Shown: positions 27,617 to 41,935 of the stretch, in pieces
Layout of the letters: each line of letters begins with the position of its first letter
How positions within the stretch are numbered: the first letter of the stretch is position 1
Source: Gloeophyllum trabeum ATCC 11539
Lineage: Eukaryota; Basidiomycota; Agaricomycetes; Gloeophyllales; Gloeophyllaceae
DNA: 64,000 nt
NCBI RefSeq assembly: GCF_000344685.1
Contig: NW_006920426.1
Coordinates: forward strand, 547,875-611,874
Reading direction: 5' to 3'
Program-made: the position numbers and the translations under genes
Notes under the pieces: model-generated
Database searches by the model: none
Told to the model about the DNA's origin: nothing
What the model saw: only the letters and a program-made list of their open reading frames with translations

Positions 27617-28045
27617 GGTCAATGTTAGTAGGGAACAAGAAACTGCAGGATGAAGTGCACATCGATTCCTGCGTCTGAGGAGATAGAATCGAGGGATGGC
27701 GAGATACGAGGACCCTGGGCACCCATTGAACATTCACTATATCGGGGATTTTCCGGTGTGTCGGACAATTCGGATAATTCGGACACATTCCTCCCGCCAG
27801 ATCTCCTCAGATCCCGAGGGGCATTGCAAGTGCCTCAGCCAAGGAAACCGGAGAGATCAGGATGGCGTCCACCAATCTGAAGGAGTCGGGGGCAGATCCC
27901 TCTCGTCGCCTCCAATCTTTCTGACTATTCAAAGGATACCTCGATAGTTGCATAGATATCAGTAACGTCGTTCGAGCATCTACCCTACAAATATAATCAC
28001 TGCATTGTGCATACATAGAAAAGATCTACTTCGTTTCATCGTCCC
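27617..28045. other. Spacer between MDE1 and TRM61
   Basis: Both neighbours are on the minus strand, so this holds the MDE1 promoter and the TRM61 3' UTR. It includes a short imperfect repeat (AATTCGGA words near 27765-27785). Confidence 0.4.
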
Positions 28046-30214
<2,169 letters not shown>

Positions 30215-30851
30215 CGCGGGCGGAGCGTGCAGAGACAAGTGGCGGCAGCGCCGGGGCCGAGATGCGGACAGGCCTCTGAATCTGATGCCGGCTCAGAACG
30301 TTTGAGTGATCAGAACGCCGGTCCGCTGCAAGATTCAGCGCGCTGGCTGGATCTGAGTCTGTGAATACCGCCGATAAAGTGCGCAGGGCGAAGCGAGAGC
30401 GCGACAAAAGACAGAAAAACACGGGCAGGCAGAGACACAATGGGCTGGGGACGTCGAGGGGAGCGCCGGACGCCAGGCATGTTACGGCAGGCGCCGGCGT
30501 ATTTTGTGCGAGGCCGGGCGGGCGGCGGGAATATATATGGAAGTGCTAGCCGAAGCAGGCTGTCCTCTCCGTCCGCGTCAGTGCCCGCGTCGTTGCCCCC
30601 ACCCGTCCCCGTTGCCTGCGCCAGCGTCGACGGCCTGCTGCTGCCTCTCTGTCGCCGCGACAAGAGCATCAGAAAAGGACGGCGAATATAGCATGATCTA
30701 GGCGCTGCCCGGTTCTCACCCGCCACGCAGCCGTCCACGTTCGGATCGTCTCTCTTCTTTTTATATTCCCTCCTCTGCAGCGCGCCGCCATCCAGCTTAC
30801 CCCAGCCTGCTATCGCGCCACGCCCGCCCGCCAACCCACGGACCAGCCAAG
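30215..30851. promoter_or_regulatory. Divergent promoter region between TRM61 and the PAS gene
   Basis: The two genes start 637 bp apart on opposite strands, so both promoters lie here. An AATATATATGG word (about 30529) and a TTTTATATTCC word (about 30758, upstream of the plus gene) are TATA-like candidates. Confidence 0.45.
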
Positions 30852-32425
30852 ATGGACGCCTCCAACCGCGTCTCCTTCAGTGCGTCTGCTTCCCTGCTGC
30901 GTTCGATCCCGCCCGCTGACGCGCCCCCCAGTCGGTATCGTGGACTTTACGGAGAACGTAAGCCCAGCCCAGTCCGCTGGGCCGCAGCATGCGCTAATCC
31001 TATCGCCCACCAGGCCCGCTGGGTGTTCGCCACCGCGTCCTGCTACGACCTCCTCGGTGCGCTCTTCACTTTTTCACCCGCGGCATTTCTGCTGACTGAC
31101 ACGAGCGCCACCCGCAGGCTACGAACCTCACGAACTCATCGGCATGCCCTCGCTCGACCTCGTCCACCCGGACGAGTTCGCGCAGGTCAAGAAACTGCAC
31201 TAGTACGCGCCCCGCTCCCCGCTGACTTTGCGATGCTCACCCGCTGTCGCACAGCGACACGATCCGGCAGGACAAGGCCGCCGTCCTCGCCTACTTACGA
31301 ATGAAACACAAGGACCCGTACAAAGGCTACATCCTCTGCGCTATCGTAAGTCTCCGCTTGTTGCCAGCGGCCGGCGACATCGGGTGGGCTGACGCGCGCG
31401 GCGCTCCGCTAGTCCCGCACCGTCGTGCACAACATCCTCGTCGGCAGCGTGTCCTTCGCCACGCCGGGCCCCAAGGCGATGCACAACGCCTCGACCGCGC
31501 AGGAGGTCACCATCATCACACCGAATGCCACGAACTTCCAGTTCCGCGTGAGTACACGCCACCCGGGCCTCCATCACCCCCGCGGTGAGTTAACCAACTC
31601 TGTCTAGCGCTGGAACGACCCCTCGCCCATGCCGCCGAGCCCCATCCCCGACACCGCGCCCCCGCCGCCTGAAGACTCGGACAGCGAAGGCGAAGACTCG
31701 GGCACCGAGTCCGACGCCACCGAGCGGGACCGCGAGCACGACCGCGAGCGCAACGGCGCGCGGCGCCGGCACAGTGGCAGCGACGACGAGCGCACCGGCA
31801 ACGGTAACGGCGCCGTCGCGCGGCGTCCCTCGAACAGCACGCCCGTCATCTCCTTCGCGCCGCTCCCGAAGCAGTCGATGCGCGTCGCGCTCATCCTCGA
31901 CCGCTTCAGCATGTCCTGCCCCATCATCTACATCTCCAACGACTCCCTCATCAGCACCACGCACGCGATGGGCCGCTCGTTCTTCGACTTTGTCGCGAAG
32001 AAGGACGAGGAGCTCGTCCGCAGCTGGATCGACGTCATCAAGAGCTGGGGCGTCAACGAGCGCGGGCAGCCGAGCGACGGCGGGTTCGGCTTCGGCAAGT
32101 TCAAGTGCTGCACCCAGGGCCGGGACTCGAGGTTTGCTTGCTTTCTTGTGTGCTTTGTGTCTCGCTTACATGTTGGTATTACAGCATTCGCTCTCCAGAA
32201 CCCGCCGCATCGAGACACCGGCAGGGCACGCGCGACCGTGACCGCCTCCACCTCGCCTCCCCGCTCTCCGGGCGCTCCGCCGCCGCCTCCAACCCCACCG
32301 CGCCGGCCAGGCAGCGCGCGCGCACCCGCGGCGGCTCCGACCCCGACGGCGAGACCGTCGTCGTCGACTCGATCTTCTCCGCGCACTCGGACGGGCTCAT
32401 GGTCATCCTCCGCCGCGCGACGTAA
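30852..32425 (+). CDS. PAS-domain sensory/signalling protein
   Basis: Several exons from the ATG at 30852, with a first exon of only 28 nt (MDASNRVSF) and stop at 32423-32425. The N-terminal PAS domain reads IGIVDFTENARWVFATASCY, then DLLGYEPHELIGMPSLDLVH and PDEFAQVKKLHYD. A second PAS-like segment begins ALILDRFSMSCPIIYISNDS. Between them is an acidic, Asp/Ser/Arg-rich linker, and the C-terminus is basic and Ser/Pro-rich, ending VDSIFSAHSDGLMVILRRAT. No kinase, GATA finger or bHLH is present, so it is not a complete white-collar protein. PAS domains bind small ligands or partner proteins, and neither can be predicted here. Confidence 0.85.
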
Positions 32426-32885
32426 CACGCTCATGTGTGCCGATGTCGTATACCCGCAAAGTCCTTGTCACGCCTGCTTACGCTCGTTCATACCCCGCTC
32501 GTTTATGCCTCATATCCGCGCCCCGCTCCTCGCTTTTGCTCAGAGTCAGTTCCGCGCCCCCGAGGCGTGTCGCGTACGTGTATCCCGCTGCCGACGGATG
32601 GACTGACTGCTAGGCCGTTCTCTTTGTTTATGCCTTCTTGTACTATATGGGTTGTCGTCCGAGGTTTGCAGTTAGGTCGTATATGTATATATAGCTCGTT
32701 CTCGTTCTCGTTCCCGCTCATGCGTATCTCTATGTACGATGTGGTTGTCACTCTATCTGTTGCTTGTTTGCTTGCTCTTGTAGACCCTGCCCCGCCTCTT
32801 CGTACATGGTTGTATCGAATTGTAGATGCCTGTCACCCCCAAAATTGGTAGTTCAGCCATCGGTGCGTATGTATGCTCTGCTGCA
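32426..32885. other. Convergent 3' spacer between the PAS and GH27 genes
   Basis: The two genes end toward each other, so the region should be mostly 3' UTRs. A short TCTCGT repeat lies near 32696-32715. Nothing else is seen. Confidence 0.4.
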
Positions 32886-35169
32886 TCACGATATCTGCAC
32901 GCCCAACCTGTAGATGTCTGGCGCCCAAGCGGAGGGATTGGCAAATTCGACCGTATTATTCTTCCCAGGCTTAAAACCACCCAGCGTCACCAGATATCCT
33001 TCAAACAAGATATCCCGGCTCTGCACTCCGACTCAGCATGACCTCCCTCAGTCTGAAGAGGCAGTAAAACTCACCTGGCCTGAGAGCGGCATCTGCACCT
33101 GCTGCGCCGGCCCGCCGTTGACGCTGACGAACGCGTTGCGGCAGTTCGAGCAGTCCGTGTTGCGCATCGTGTAGTCCGCGTTGATGTAGTCTATAGACAC
33201 CAGCTTGGACCCGCCCGACGACCCGCCGTCAACGCCGGTGAACGTGAGGGTGCCGCCGTTGCCGATGTCGCCGACTACGGTGACGGATGAGTTCGCGGTG
33301 CGGGGGGAGGCGCCGCCGGATAGGGTGTTTTTGGACGCGGAGGCGGGGTAGTAGGTGAAGCGTGGTGCAGGGGATGGAGTTGTGTGGGAGAGGCGGAGGA
33401 CGAGCGGGCCGTGGGCCGAGATGTTGGTCGTGTAGCTGTAAGAGGTGCACTCGCGTAAAAAGGGCGAGAAGGAAATGGTGCACGTGGTGACGGGCATACC
33501 TGTTTCTTATTATCCCCAGGTCTTTGCCGGACCAGAGGTCGGTGGCCTTTGCTGAGGTAAAGCCGACGTCGGAGAGGTTGAAGGTCAGAGATCGGGACTG
33601 GTTCTTCCAATTCAGTACCACTGGGCGAATGAAAGTAGTCGTAGTTAGTCATAGTATGCCGCAGCTTTACAAGCGGTCGCATGCTTACAGGCAACGGTGG
33701 ACCCATCTGCGAGGGGACCTGACCAAACGTCATAATCATTAGTGTATCGGCGTTGGAAGCTGATGGATTTGCCGAGGTCATCTTGCTGTTGCAATCCCTG
33801 CTGTCAGCATTGGTTCTCGCAAATGTTTCCAAGGCTCTTACATTCAGCGCAATTATCCTCTTGTTCCCTAGAATATCCAAAGTATCCTGGCTCGGCCTCG
33901 ACAGGTCAGTCGAAATCAGTAGCGGTGACCTGGTCCAGGCTTCCTGTCGGCAAAGCCATCCTTAGGGCTCACTTAGGCATAACTCTACTGACTTGATAGC
34001 TGCCCAGAACGAAAAGTGGCTCTTCTGCTCTGGCACAGTCATCTCCGCATTCCCGACCTCAAGCAGATCCAGATCGTTCCAAGCGCCGGGCCCCGCGAAG
34101 CCCGTGATCGGGACGACCTGGTTGATGATCCGCAGGACGTTGTCCCAGGAGTTTGGCGGGCCAATGTCGTTCCTATAGCACAGCAACAGTGGGTATGCAG
34201 AATTGGCATGTGAGTAACGGAGGATGATCTCTGGACATACGAGATGCGCCAGGAGTTGCCAACTGCGGGTGCCCAGCGCGCAGGATCTTGGACACCCCAT
34301 TCACAGACTGAGTAGACAACTGGGCGCGAGGTACGGGAGAGTGCATCGCGCATCGCAGTAAAGTGAGGCTGCCGACGGTCAATTCAGTTCAGCACATCAG
34401 CATAAATATGATTTCGGACGTACTTCAAGGTTGAACGGCGGATTGTAGTCGACAAAGTCAGTCTCGTTCACAGAGTAACAATTGTCATACTTCCACACAC
34501 AGGTTATTATTGGATCTCATTTACGGTCTTGGACAAACGTACCTTGAGATAGTCTGCGCCCCAGCTCGTGAAAGCAGCTGCGTCGGCAGCTTCGTGACCG
34601 AGGCTACCTAACCAGTGCGCAGCTCCGTTCACGAAGTCACAGGAATAGTATCCCCTACATCAATCTTAAGCCGGACGTATATGAATTCCGTCGATAAATG
34701 ACGTACGCATCGCTGTATACTCCGAATTTCAGGCCGAGACTGTGGACGTACGATCCTAGTGCAGGAACGCCAGATGGAATACGAGTGGTGTTCCACGTGA
34801 AAGTACCGTTGGCTGTGCGGTTGGTTCCTTGCCATCCACAGTCACTTGAATCGGGTGTAAGTGCAGTGCTTCAGCCGCGATATAAGCGGGGAGCTCACAG
34901 ATTGAAGTAGTTGTACCCTACGGAGGGAAGCGCGGATGCCACGAGGTCCTTCGCGGCAGCACGGTACTGGGATTCATCCGTGTCGCATCTGGGAGAAATC
35001 CAGTGATTTCCATGCGTACGCGCTTCATAAGCGTGAAGACATACAGGAAGACGTTATACGGATTCCATCCCATAGGCGGTTTCACTGCCAACCCATTGTG
35101 CAACGCGAGGATTGCGTGGATGAAGCAGGCAGTCGATATGATAGACAAAGGGACTCTCATGGTGAACAT
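32886..35169 (-). CDS. Secreted GH27 alpha-galactosidase with C-terminal CBM35-like module
   Basis: Hydrolyses terminal alpha-galactosyl groups, for example of galactomannan or raffinose sugars, outside the cell. Many exons run from the ATG at 35169 to TGA at 32886-32888. The signal peptide is MRVPLSIISTACFIHAILA. The GH27 barrel follows: NGLAVKPPMGWNPYNVFLCD (across intron 1), YNYFNLDCGWQG, FGVYSDAGYYSCDF, nucleophile strand WGADYLKYDNCY, VVYSVCEWGVQDPARWAP, WRISNDIGPP, and acid/base strand GFAGPGAWNDLDLLEVGN. Both catalytic aspartates (YDN and NDLD) are present. A beta-sandwich domain is followed by about 140 residues resembling a CBM35 galactose-binding fold (RFTYYPASASKN, GDIGNGGTLTF, FEGYLVTLGGFKPGKNN). 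An alternative ATG three codons downstream is equally compatible with secretion. Confidence 0.93.
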
Positions 35170-35568
35170 CCACGAATTTCACCTACATCATCTCAACCGC
35201 TTATAACAGATGGACGCAACTTCTTCTCATATACGACGGCCCGGGGAAGGTCGACCCGTGAAGCGCACAGTTGATCCTATGACCTACGAGCCGGCTTGCA
35301 AAAGGTCAGTCGATGACGCTGGAATCAGCATCAACGAATATGCAGTGCAATCCACGAGGTTGAGATCTCGTCTGTGGGATACACAGGTTATGTACTGTCA
35401 GAATGGTGATGGAGGAGAAGATGCGCGATGGCTGGTAAATTCACGTGCCAAACCCATCGATGGAAGCCACAGCAACTCTGAGCCAATTATTAGTCAAATT
35501 GTGGCAGTAAAGAACCACGACTGGGAAACAAGAAGGCTACTGGTGCGGACGATAACATAAAACATAAG
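35170..35568. other. GH27 promoter / RAD4 3' spacer
   Basis: 400 bp between two minus-strand genes. It should hold the alpha-galactosidase promoter. The plus-strand ORF at 35210-35560 has no recognisable domain. Confidence 0.4.
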
Positions 35569-38500
35569 TTACTCCGCCACGGCTCGTCTATACGCCAACT
35601 CCCTGTCCCGCTCCTCTTCCACCTCTGCAGCCGTCTTGGATTTCCGTACTCTCAATACCCTGTCAGATTTGACTGGACTGGCGGTGTTCGGCCTACCCCT
35701 GACCTTCTTGACAGGTGAAGATTCCTCACTTTGCGCGTTTTCGAGCTGATCTTCCCCCAGATCAGAATCGGAGAGTTCCCCGCGGGCACGCTTTCTTCGG
35801 TTGTTTCGACGACCGACGCCACTCTTTCTTTCAGTAGTAGTTGATGGTGTGTTTCTCGTACTGTTACCACGGGAAGACCGAGTGGCCCGTTGTTCTGCAC
35901 TGTTTACTGGAGCGGGAGCCGGGGAAGGCACCGTAGTTGGTAGCTTCTCTGCCATGCTTGCATCGGGCTCTAGTGAAACGCTCGTCTTCCGTGCCGATTC
36001 CTCCGCAAGCTCGCGCATGGTTTTCGGCACGCCCGAAAGAACAGGAGCAGAGACAGGTATTTCCTCCATGTCTTCGCTGGCATCGCCATCGTCACCGATA
36101 ACCTCCATTATCATCGGAGGTATGTCATCGCTGGCGGCAGTTTCAATATCGCCATCTTGTTCAACAGCTCCGCTACCATTGGGCCGAGACTTGGCAACAA
36201 GGTCCGCAAGATGCTGATACTTCGGTAACGTAAATGGCTGAACGATATCATCCACAGCTGTGAGATATCCTCCCGGCTCCACGAAGGCTTCCTGAGCCAA
36301 GCATAATCTTAGGGATCCGTTGAAAGAGATCAGAAGTGTATGACTCACTCTCTCCTGCTCCTCCCCATTATCAATGTCGCCTTCGCGGACCTTCTCATCT
36401 GATTCCGTAGTCGCTGTATTGCTACCAGCCCCGCGATTGGCGTACTGCTTCTTCAACCTCTCCCGGATCTTCAGACCTTGTATCAGACGTGTCCACCGTT
36501 TGAGAGCTTGGTCGTGCCGCTTCGCTTTGCGCTTCTCCTCTGCATCACGCTCCATCTCCCAATATGCCTACAGAGCAGGTTATAAGGCATTCGAGGAAAT
36601 ACCAAACCTTCTAAGCGGAACGACACGAACCTCCAGTAGTGCAGCTTCGTGCTCGGCGGCTATGACCACACCAGTGATAATCGGGGTTGCACGCCGTTTT
36701 CTAAATTCAAAACCTGTCTACGGAGGAGACTAAGTAGACGTCGTCATCCGAAAACAGATTTCGTACTCACCACAGCCTCGGCATAGTCGAATCCAAGAGT
36801 CCTTGCTATCTTTGCAGCTCCCTTAACTGGGCACATCCGCAAGTGAGGGTTCGGAGCATCGCTCAGAATGACGGAGATCACATACATGGAACGTGCACGG
36901 CTCCTTCAGGTAGCATGCTAGGTACATATAAATCGATGTTCCCGAAGTCGTTCTTTGGTATTTTACCCTAGTTAAAGCACGCAGATATTAGTACGATGGT
37001 CACAACTGATCCCAATTACGACAACGGGTCGGACTCACATTGACCACCGGAGGCGGTTTGTATACCTCCGTCTGGAACTCCGCATAGAGTCCCTGCATAA
37101 TCCCCTCATCTCCCTCCGTCCTCTGCCCCGGGAGGTCCCCGTCCAAATCAATCTCTAATCCCTCCCCAATCCCCTCCCTCTCTTTCCCTTTCCCGTTATC
37201 CGCACGACCCCCGCCGAAGACCTCCAGCTCCCTGCGTCTGTTGATGGTACTCGCCCTCATCTTAATGGTCTTCAGCGGCTGCTCCCCTGCTTTGACCGCC
37301 CTCCCGTTGCGCATCCAGTTCTCCGCCGTCTTAAGCTGGACGACGTTTGACCGCGGGTACACCGGCTCGCCTCTGAATCGCCCGATTTCTTCCAGAGGGT
37401 AGATTGTCTCCGTTTGCTTAAGATGTCGTTCAAGGACGAAACTATGGGGAAGGTGAGTTCCGCACTACGATTACCACAGGGCGGAGGATCTGCTTACACT
37501 TCGTGCCCTTTGAAGCCGGCCATGCTACTCGGCATGCCCTCCCTCCTCAAGACCTCTCGGAAGCCTTCATCTTCCACTTCATCTCGGTTTAACACATAAG
37601 GTCTGACAGAGTCATGCGCGATGGATTTATCACGGAGGAATTTACCTTCGTGGCGCTGAGACGCACCTCTTAACCATGCCCATAATTCTCTCCCACCATT
37701 TACGACGGTCTGCAGCACTACTACCACTAGCAGCCGTGCTCGAAGTCGTCGCAGCACCCTGGATCAATGAAACCCGGGACAGGAAATCCGTTGCATACCG
37801 CGGAGTGACATCCCTCGCGAACCTGGATAACGGCAGCCCACCGAGAAACGTCCCCAACAATTCCACTAAGGGCAACAGCCTAAGCGCACTCACCCGTCTT
37901 CTTCGAACCCGACGACGTACACCATCCGATTTGCCTCGGTCCGCCTGGCCTTCCCCTTCTTGTCCCCGCCCGGAGCGTACTCGGGGTCGAACTTCCGCCG
38001 CTGGTTCACCAGGCCCCGCACAGGGTCGACGGGGATCCACACACCGTCGGCCCGACTGAAGACCTCAGTCCAGAACACTGGCGGAGAGGTCAACGGATCC
38101 GGGTCTGCGGAGAGGAGCAGCTTCGACGAGGAAGGTTCGGGCGGCGGGGACTCTGAGCGAAGCTTCAGAATCGAGACAGGAAATGGGGAGAGGGAGAAGC
38201 GTACCGTTGAGTCTGCGGCCTCCGGCTTTCGATTTGCGCAACTTGATCACGGGCTTAGCTTTCGCCTTCCCGTTACCCGTCGTGGGAGGTATGTAGCCTC
38301 CATCGAGTCTCTGCCCCTCCCCATCAAAAACCTCCCGCTCCTTCCCTTTGCCCTTCGAATGTCGCGAAGCGGTCGATGTCCCGCTGTTTGAATTTGTGGT
38401 ACCTGTGGGAATATCTACCTCCTCCATATCCATTTCCTCATCCTCGTCGTCGTCCGCCTCCCCATCGGCGTCTCCTTTTCCCTTCGCCTTTCCATCTCTC

Positions 38501-39530
38501 GTATCACCTTTTCTCTTCTTCGTAGCCTTGGGTTTGTCCCCCCACCACCCGACACTCTGCAAACTGACCACCAGCCGTGCTGGCACCCCGAGCGCTCTGC
38601 AGAGGCCGGTGAATAGCTGTGCACTTACATCTCGGCTCCCGCGCCTCATGAGGAGGTGTTTCGCGAGAGACTTGGGGCCCGAGGCAAGGGGCGGTTCCGT
38701 AGCGAATAAGTCGATGACTTCTTCAGGGAGCTCGATCGCAGGCTGGTCAATCCCAGAAAGACCTGTACGAGATATCGATGAGACCTGACCATTTCCCTTC
38801 TCCTGCCCTTTCTTCCTGTCCTGCACGAACGAAGGGGGATACTGCTCCAACACCCTGCGCACCTCTGCGTAACTCCACCTCCTCACGCCTAGGTCATCGA
38901 CCTGGAACCATTCATTCGCCCACCAGTCCACGAGCCTGTTGATAGCTTGCTCGAACATGCGGCCCCGCTGCGCGGATGAGGGCACGACGCGCTTGGACGG
39001 CGGGGAAGAGAGCGACTGCTGTAGGTGGAAAGGCGGGATGGAGAGCAGACGGGCCTGCAGCAGCTGGTCGTTTATCCATTGATTGCGGATAGCGGCGTTG
39101 GCAAGCAGGGTGACGGTGTGAATCTTGTGACACCTTATGCGGGAGAGACGGGTAGCTTGGGCTTGTTTCGCTTTCCTGCCCGAATGAAATGAAGTTAACA
39201 GATGTCGACACGCGAAGTATCAGTGGGAGTGGTAGCACGCTCAATAGAGGGAGATAATATCGCGGCGAAAATTCAAACGGTATTCGTATTCAAGACGTAC
39301 TGACTCGCTGCTTCTTTCTGCCCCTCCTTGCCCTTGCCCTTTGCGCGTTTCAACGTGATTTCTATACTCCTGCCACCTTGCGCGGTACCAGTGAAGCCAT
39401 TGTCGTTCGTTGTTCTGTCTGTCACCGCACTACCTAAGGTCGCGAGTCCATCAGCTGCGGGCATGTCGACTTCCTCCCATTCCATGTCTTCGTCGTCAGT
39501 ATCTAGACCATGGTCTGGAGTAGCAGACAT
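35569..39530 (-). CDS. RAD4: Rad4/XPC nucleotide-excision-repair protein
   Basis: Damage-recognition factor that opens lesion-containing DNA in global nucleotide excision repair, normally with Rad23. Multiple minus-strand exons, ATG at 39530 (MSATPDHGLDTDDEDMEWEE) and stop at 35569. The order matches the family. An acidic N-terminus and a basic stretch (ITLKRAKGKGKEGQK) lead into a transglutaminase-like fold with HKIHTVTLLANAAIRNQWIN, SAQLFTGLCRALGVPARLVV, DPPVFWTEVFSRADGVWIPV and RMVYVVGFEEDG. Beta-hairpin domains follow: VLNRDEVEDEGFREVLRREG, EEIGRFRGEPVYPRSNVVQL, KTAENWMRNGRAVKAGEQPL, then IDLYVPSMLPEGAVHVPF and ARTLGFDYAEAVTGFEFRKR. The C-terminal tail is long, acidic and Ser-rich. The start is chosen because the track upstream is opened only by a GTG. 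Confidence 0.92.
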
Positions 39531-40442
39531 GGTCGTACTATCCTGCACGCGTTATTATACGACACTGCGACGAGGAAGAGGCGGCTAGAACTGCAGTAAC
39601 GCTCTTAGAACTTATGGGTGTGGCAGTTGGTGTGGCGCGGACCGAACGCGTACGTCTGAATCAGAATCGCGGCACTCGGTCCCGCTCCACCACTACAACA
39701 ACCACAAATAACTTTCGGTCAAGGTTTTTGGCAGTTGGCGGGTTAAGTATACCAGGACCAATCTTATGGAGATCTCGGGATTTGCGCAAACGTATATAAG
39801 TAGAACCAACAGCCCTCATGATCATACCAATGAAGGATTGTGGGTATATCCCCGCAGGCTATCGCGATGCCAACATGTCTCATCACTTCGACACCATCGA
39901 CTATTTCATCTGGACGATTTCCTTGAGTATCATGTTTGGCTCTATCATTGCCATAGCCCAGGTTGCCGAGTCAGCATCTACCGTTCCCAGCTCTTGTTCA
40001 CCCACCTAACAGGCTAAATTCCAAGCACCCCAGGCCCTTCTAGGAGAGCTGAAGAATTGGGGAGACGAACGCTAGTCAGCGATGTGTTACAACAGGACAT
40101 GAACACACCATGAAGTGGTGGCGACGAGATAGCCGAGTGCTTGGAATGGAATGCTACCCAACTCGTGCCCTGCCTGTGGATACTACGTTCCATCTTCCTC
40201 CTGAACTAAGACCTGATAATGCAGCGCTCAGGTGTGCACCATGCTAGTGCCTGCGGGAGCAACCTCGCCGGTCCACAAATTTCATAGCCACGGTGTAAAA
40301 GAGGTTCTGTTAACGTAGACCTGAGTAGCATGCACGGCTGCCACAAGTGATCGAACAAGACTCGAGAATGGCAGAGGTATAAGTGATATCATCCGCTTGA
40401 ACCAAGCATTCTGGGCAACGCCCTCAGACATTAGAATAGAGC
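39531..40442. other. Spacer between RAD4 and the amidase gene
   Basis: Holds the RAD4 promoter and the amidase 3' UTR. A plus-strand TATA-like word (GTATATAAG, about 39790) is followed closely by an ORF at 39818-40009 that is listed separately as doubtful. Confidence 0.4.
39818..40009 (+). CDS. Possible small membrane or secreted peptide (63 aa), doubtful
   Basis: ATG at 39818, about 20 bp after a TATA-like word. An internal Met (MSHHFDTIDYFIWTISLSIM) starts a segment with one hydrophobic helix (YFIWTISLSIMFGSIIAIAQ), then a short Ser-rich tail ending CSPT. That tail is not a convincing CaaX prenylation box, so I do not call it a mating pheromone. No homologue comes to mind, and it could be a chance ORF. 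Confidence 0.22.
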   Translation: MIIPMKDCGYIPAGYRDANMSHHFDTIDYFIWTISLSIMFGSIIAIAQVAESASTVPSSCSPT

Positions 40443-41707
40443 CTAGATGGTCCAGACTCGTAACCCCTCCTCCCTCCGTCCCATGACATCAAGCAATTGC
40501 GGCTTGCCCAGCGTTCTGCTCATAAGGTACGCCGCTGACGACCCAGCAAAGGTGACCCCTACGCACCGCCATTAGCGTCTCGTTTCACTATCTATAAATA
40601 CCATAACAAGACTCACCGTTCTCTTCTCCACAACGATTACATACTATCACCTTCACCCCATCATTCCGTTCCGCCTCTCTGTCTCCGTCCTTCCTCGCCC
40701 ACAACGGCCGGAGCCGCGCCGCCCAATATCTCACCACTTGCCAATCCTCCTCCTCTTCCTCCTCTTCCCCGTCGACAGAACCTGAAGCTAACCACGCATT
40801 CAGCAGCACCAGCGTCCGCGAGCCCGTCTGCAGCGTGTGGTCCGCGAGCTCATACGGCCCGCCTTCGAGGGACCAGGTCGCGCCTGGGACAGGGTTGAGG
40901 TCCATGCAGATCCCAAGGGTGAGGGTGCCGAGCGGTGGTGGGAGGTCGAACGTGGCGAAGCCCGGGCCTGCATGGGGTTAGACAAGCGTAACGAGGGTTC
41001 GGGGTGTACGGAGCGTACCTGGCTTGGCCCATGTCATGTCTGTCTTGTAGAGGTTCGTCTTGCGGTACCCGCCCACCCACTCCCCGCCGGGGCCGTACAG
41101 CACCGCGCTGTTCGCGCCCACCCGATCAACAAGCTGCCTGTCTCTTTCCCTCTCTCTCTCCTCCTCTGAGTCACTATTCCAGTCAGAGTCCGCGTCGGCC
41201 CATTCGCGCGGGAGTGTGACGCGCCGCTCGACTTCGTGCAGGGCGAGTCGTTCGGGATACCCGGCTAGCACGTAGCATTCGAGCCGGGAGGAGAGGTACG
41301 CGCAGAATTGCGATGTCGGGCCGGATTTGGGGTGTTCGAGGTAGGGTTCAATGGAAGAGGCGTCGGGGAAGACGTATCCTGCAGGGCGAGAGAATGATAT
41401 GAACTCGAGAGACTACATGAGGAAAGGATGGGCACATACCGGTGAAAATCATCTCAGGCAGACAGACAAGGTCTACCGAGCGCGGTTCCAGTCTGCCGGC
41501 ATGTCATAGTTTGAGCTGGCCTCGTATAACCGGACGCAGGACGCACTGCGCACAGAGTTGTCGTGCCCGCTCAATATTGTGCTCGACTTCTGCCAACTAT
41601 AAAAGTTCGCTACACGCTCAATGTGCATCTCTCCAATGTTCAAGGACTGGTACCTTGGGCCAGAACTGAACCACGGCCACTCGCAATGGCAGTCGCTGCG
41701 CCTCCAT
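40443..41707 (-). CDS. NTA1: Nta1-type protein N-terminal amidase (nitrilase fold)
   Basis: Deamidates N-terminal Asn and Gln, making substrates for the Arg/N-degron pathway. Minus strand, ATG at 41705-41707, stop at 40443-40445. Exons join as MEAQRLPLRVAVVQFWPK, then LAEVEHNIERARQLCAQ, LEPRSVDLVCLPEMIFTG, and YVFPDASSIEPYLEHP through YRKTNLYKTDMTWAKPG. The catalytic stretch LGICMDLNP and the closing GEENGVTFAGSSAAYLMSRT follow. The nitrilase triad is visible: Glu in LPEM, Lys in RKTNLY and Cys in GICMDL. Two acidic or basic low-complexity inserts (SDSEEERERERDR and GEEEEEEEDW) enlarge the fold. A Tc1 element ends 228 bp upstream of the start codon. Confidence 0.92.
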
Positions 41708-41935
41708 CGTGAAGCTTCGAGGGCGAAAAGCCTGCTTGCGACGCACGGCAGTCACAGCGCTGGTGATAGCGATATATGAACGAAGCGTTACGGCGATGGA
41801 CTGGATAATAGCGTTGTATTGTGTAGAGTTGCAGGCTCAGCGCTGTCCGTGTACGCGTCCGCGCGCGTCGGACGAAGAGTGCGGGGAAAGAGTTCGGAAA
41901 CGCGGTCCGGAGCTCCGAACTGCCTATTGAGTCTA

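Noticed and set aside
39818..40009. Mating-pheromone precursor
   Set aside because: The end CSPT is not a convincing CaaX box, and there is no pheromone receptor gene nearby.
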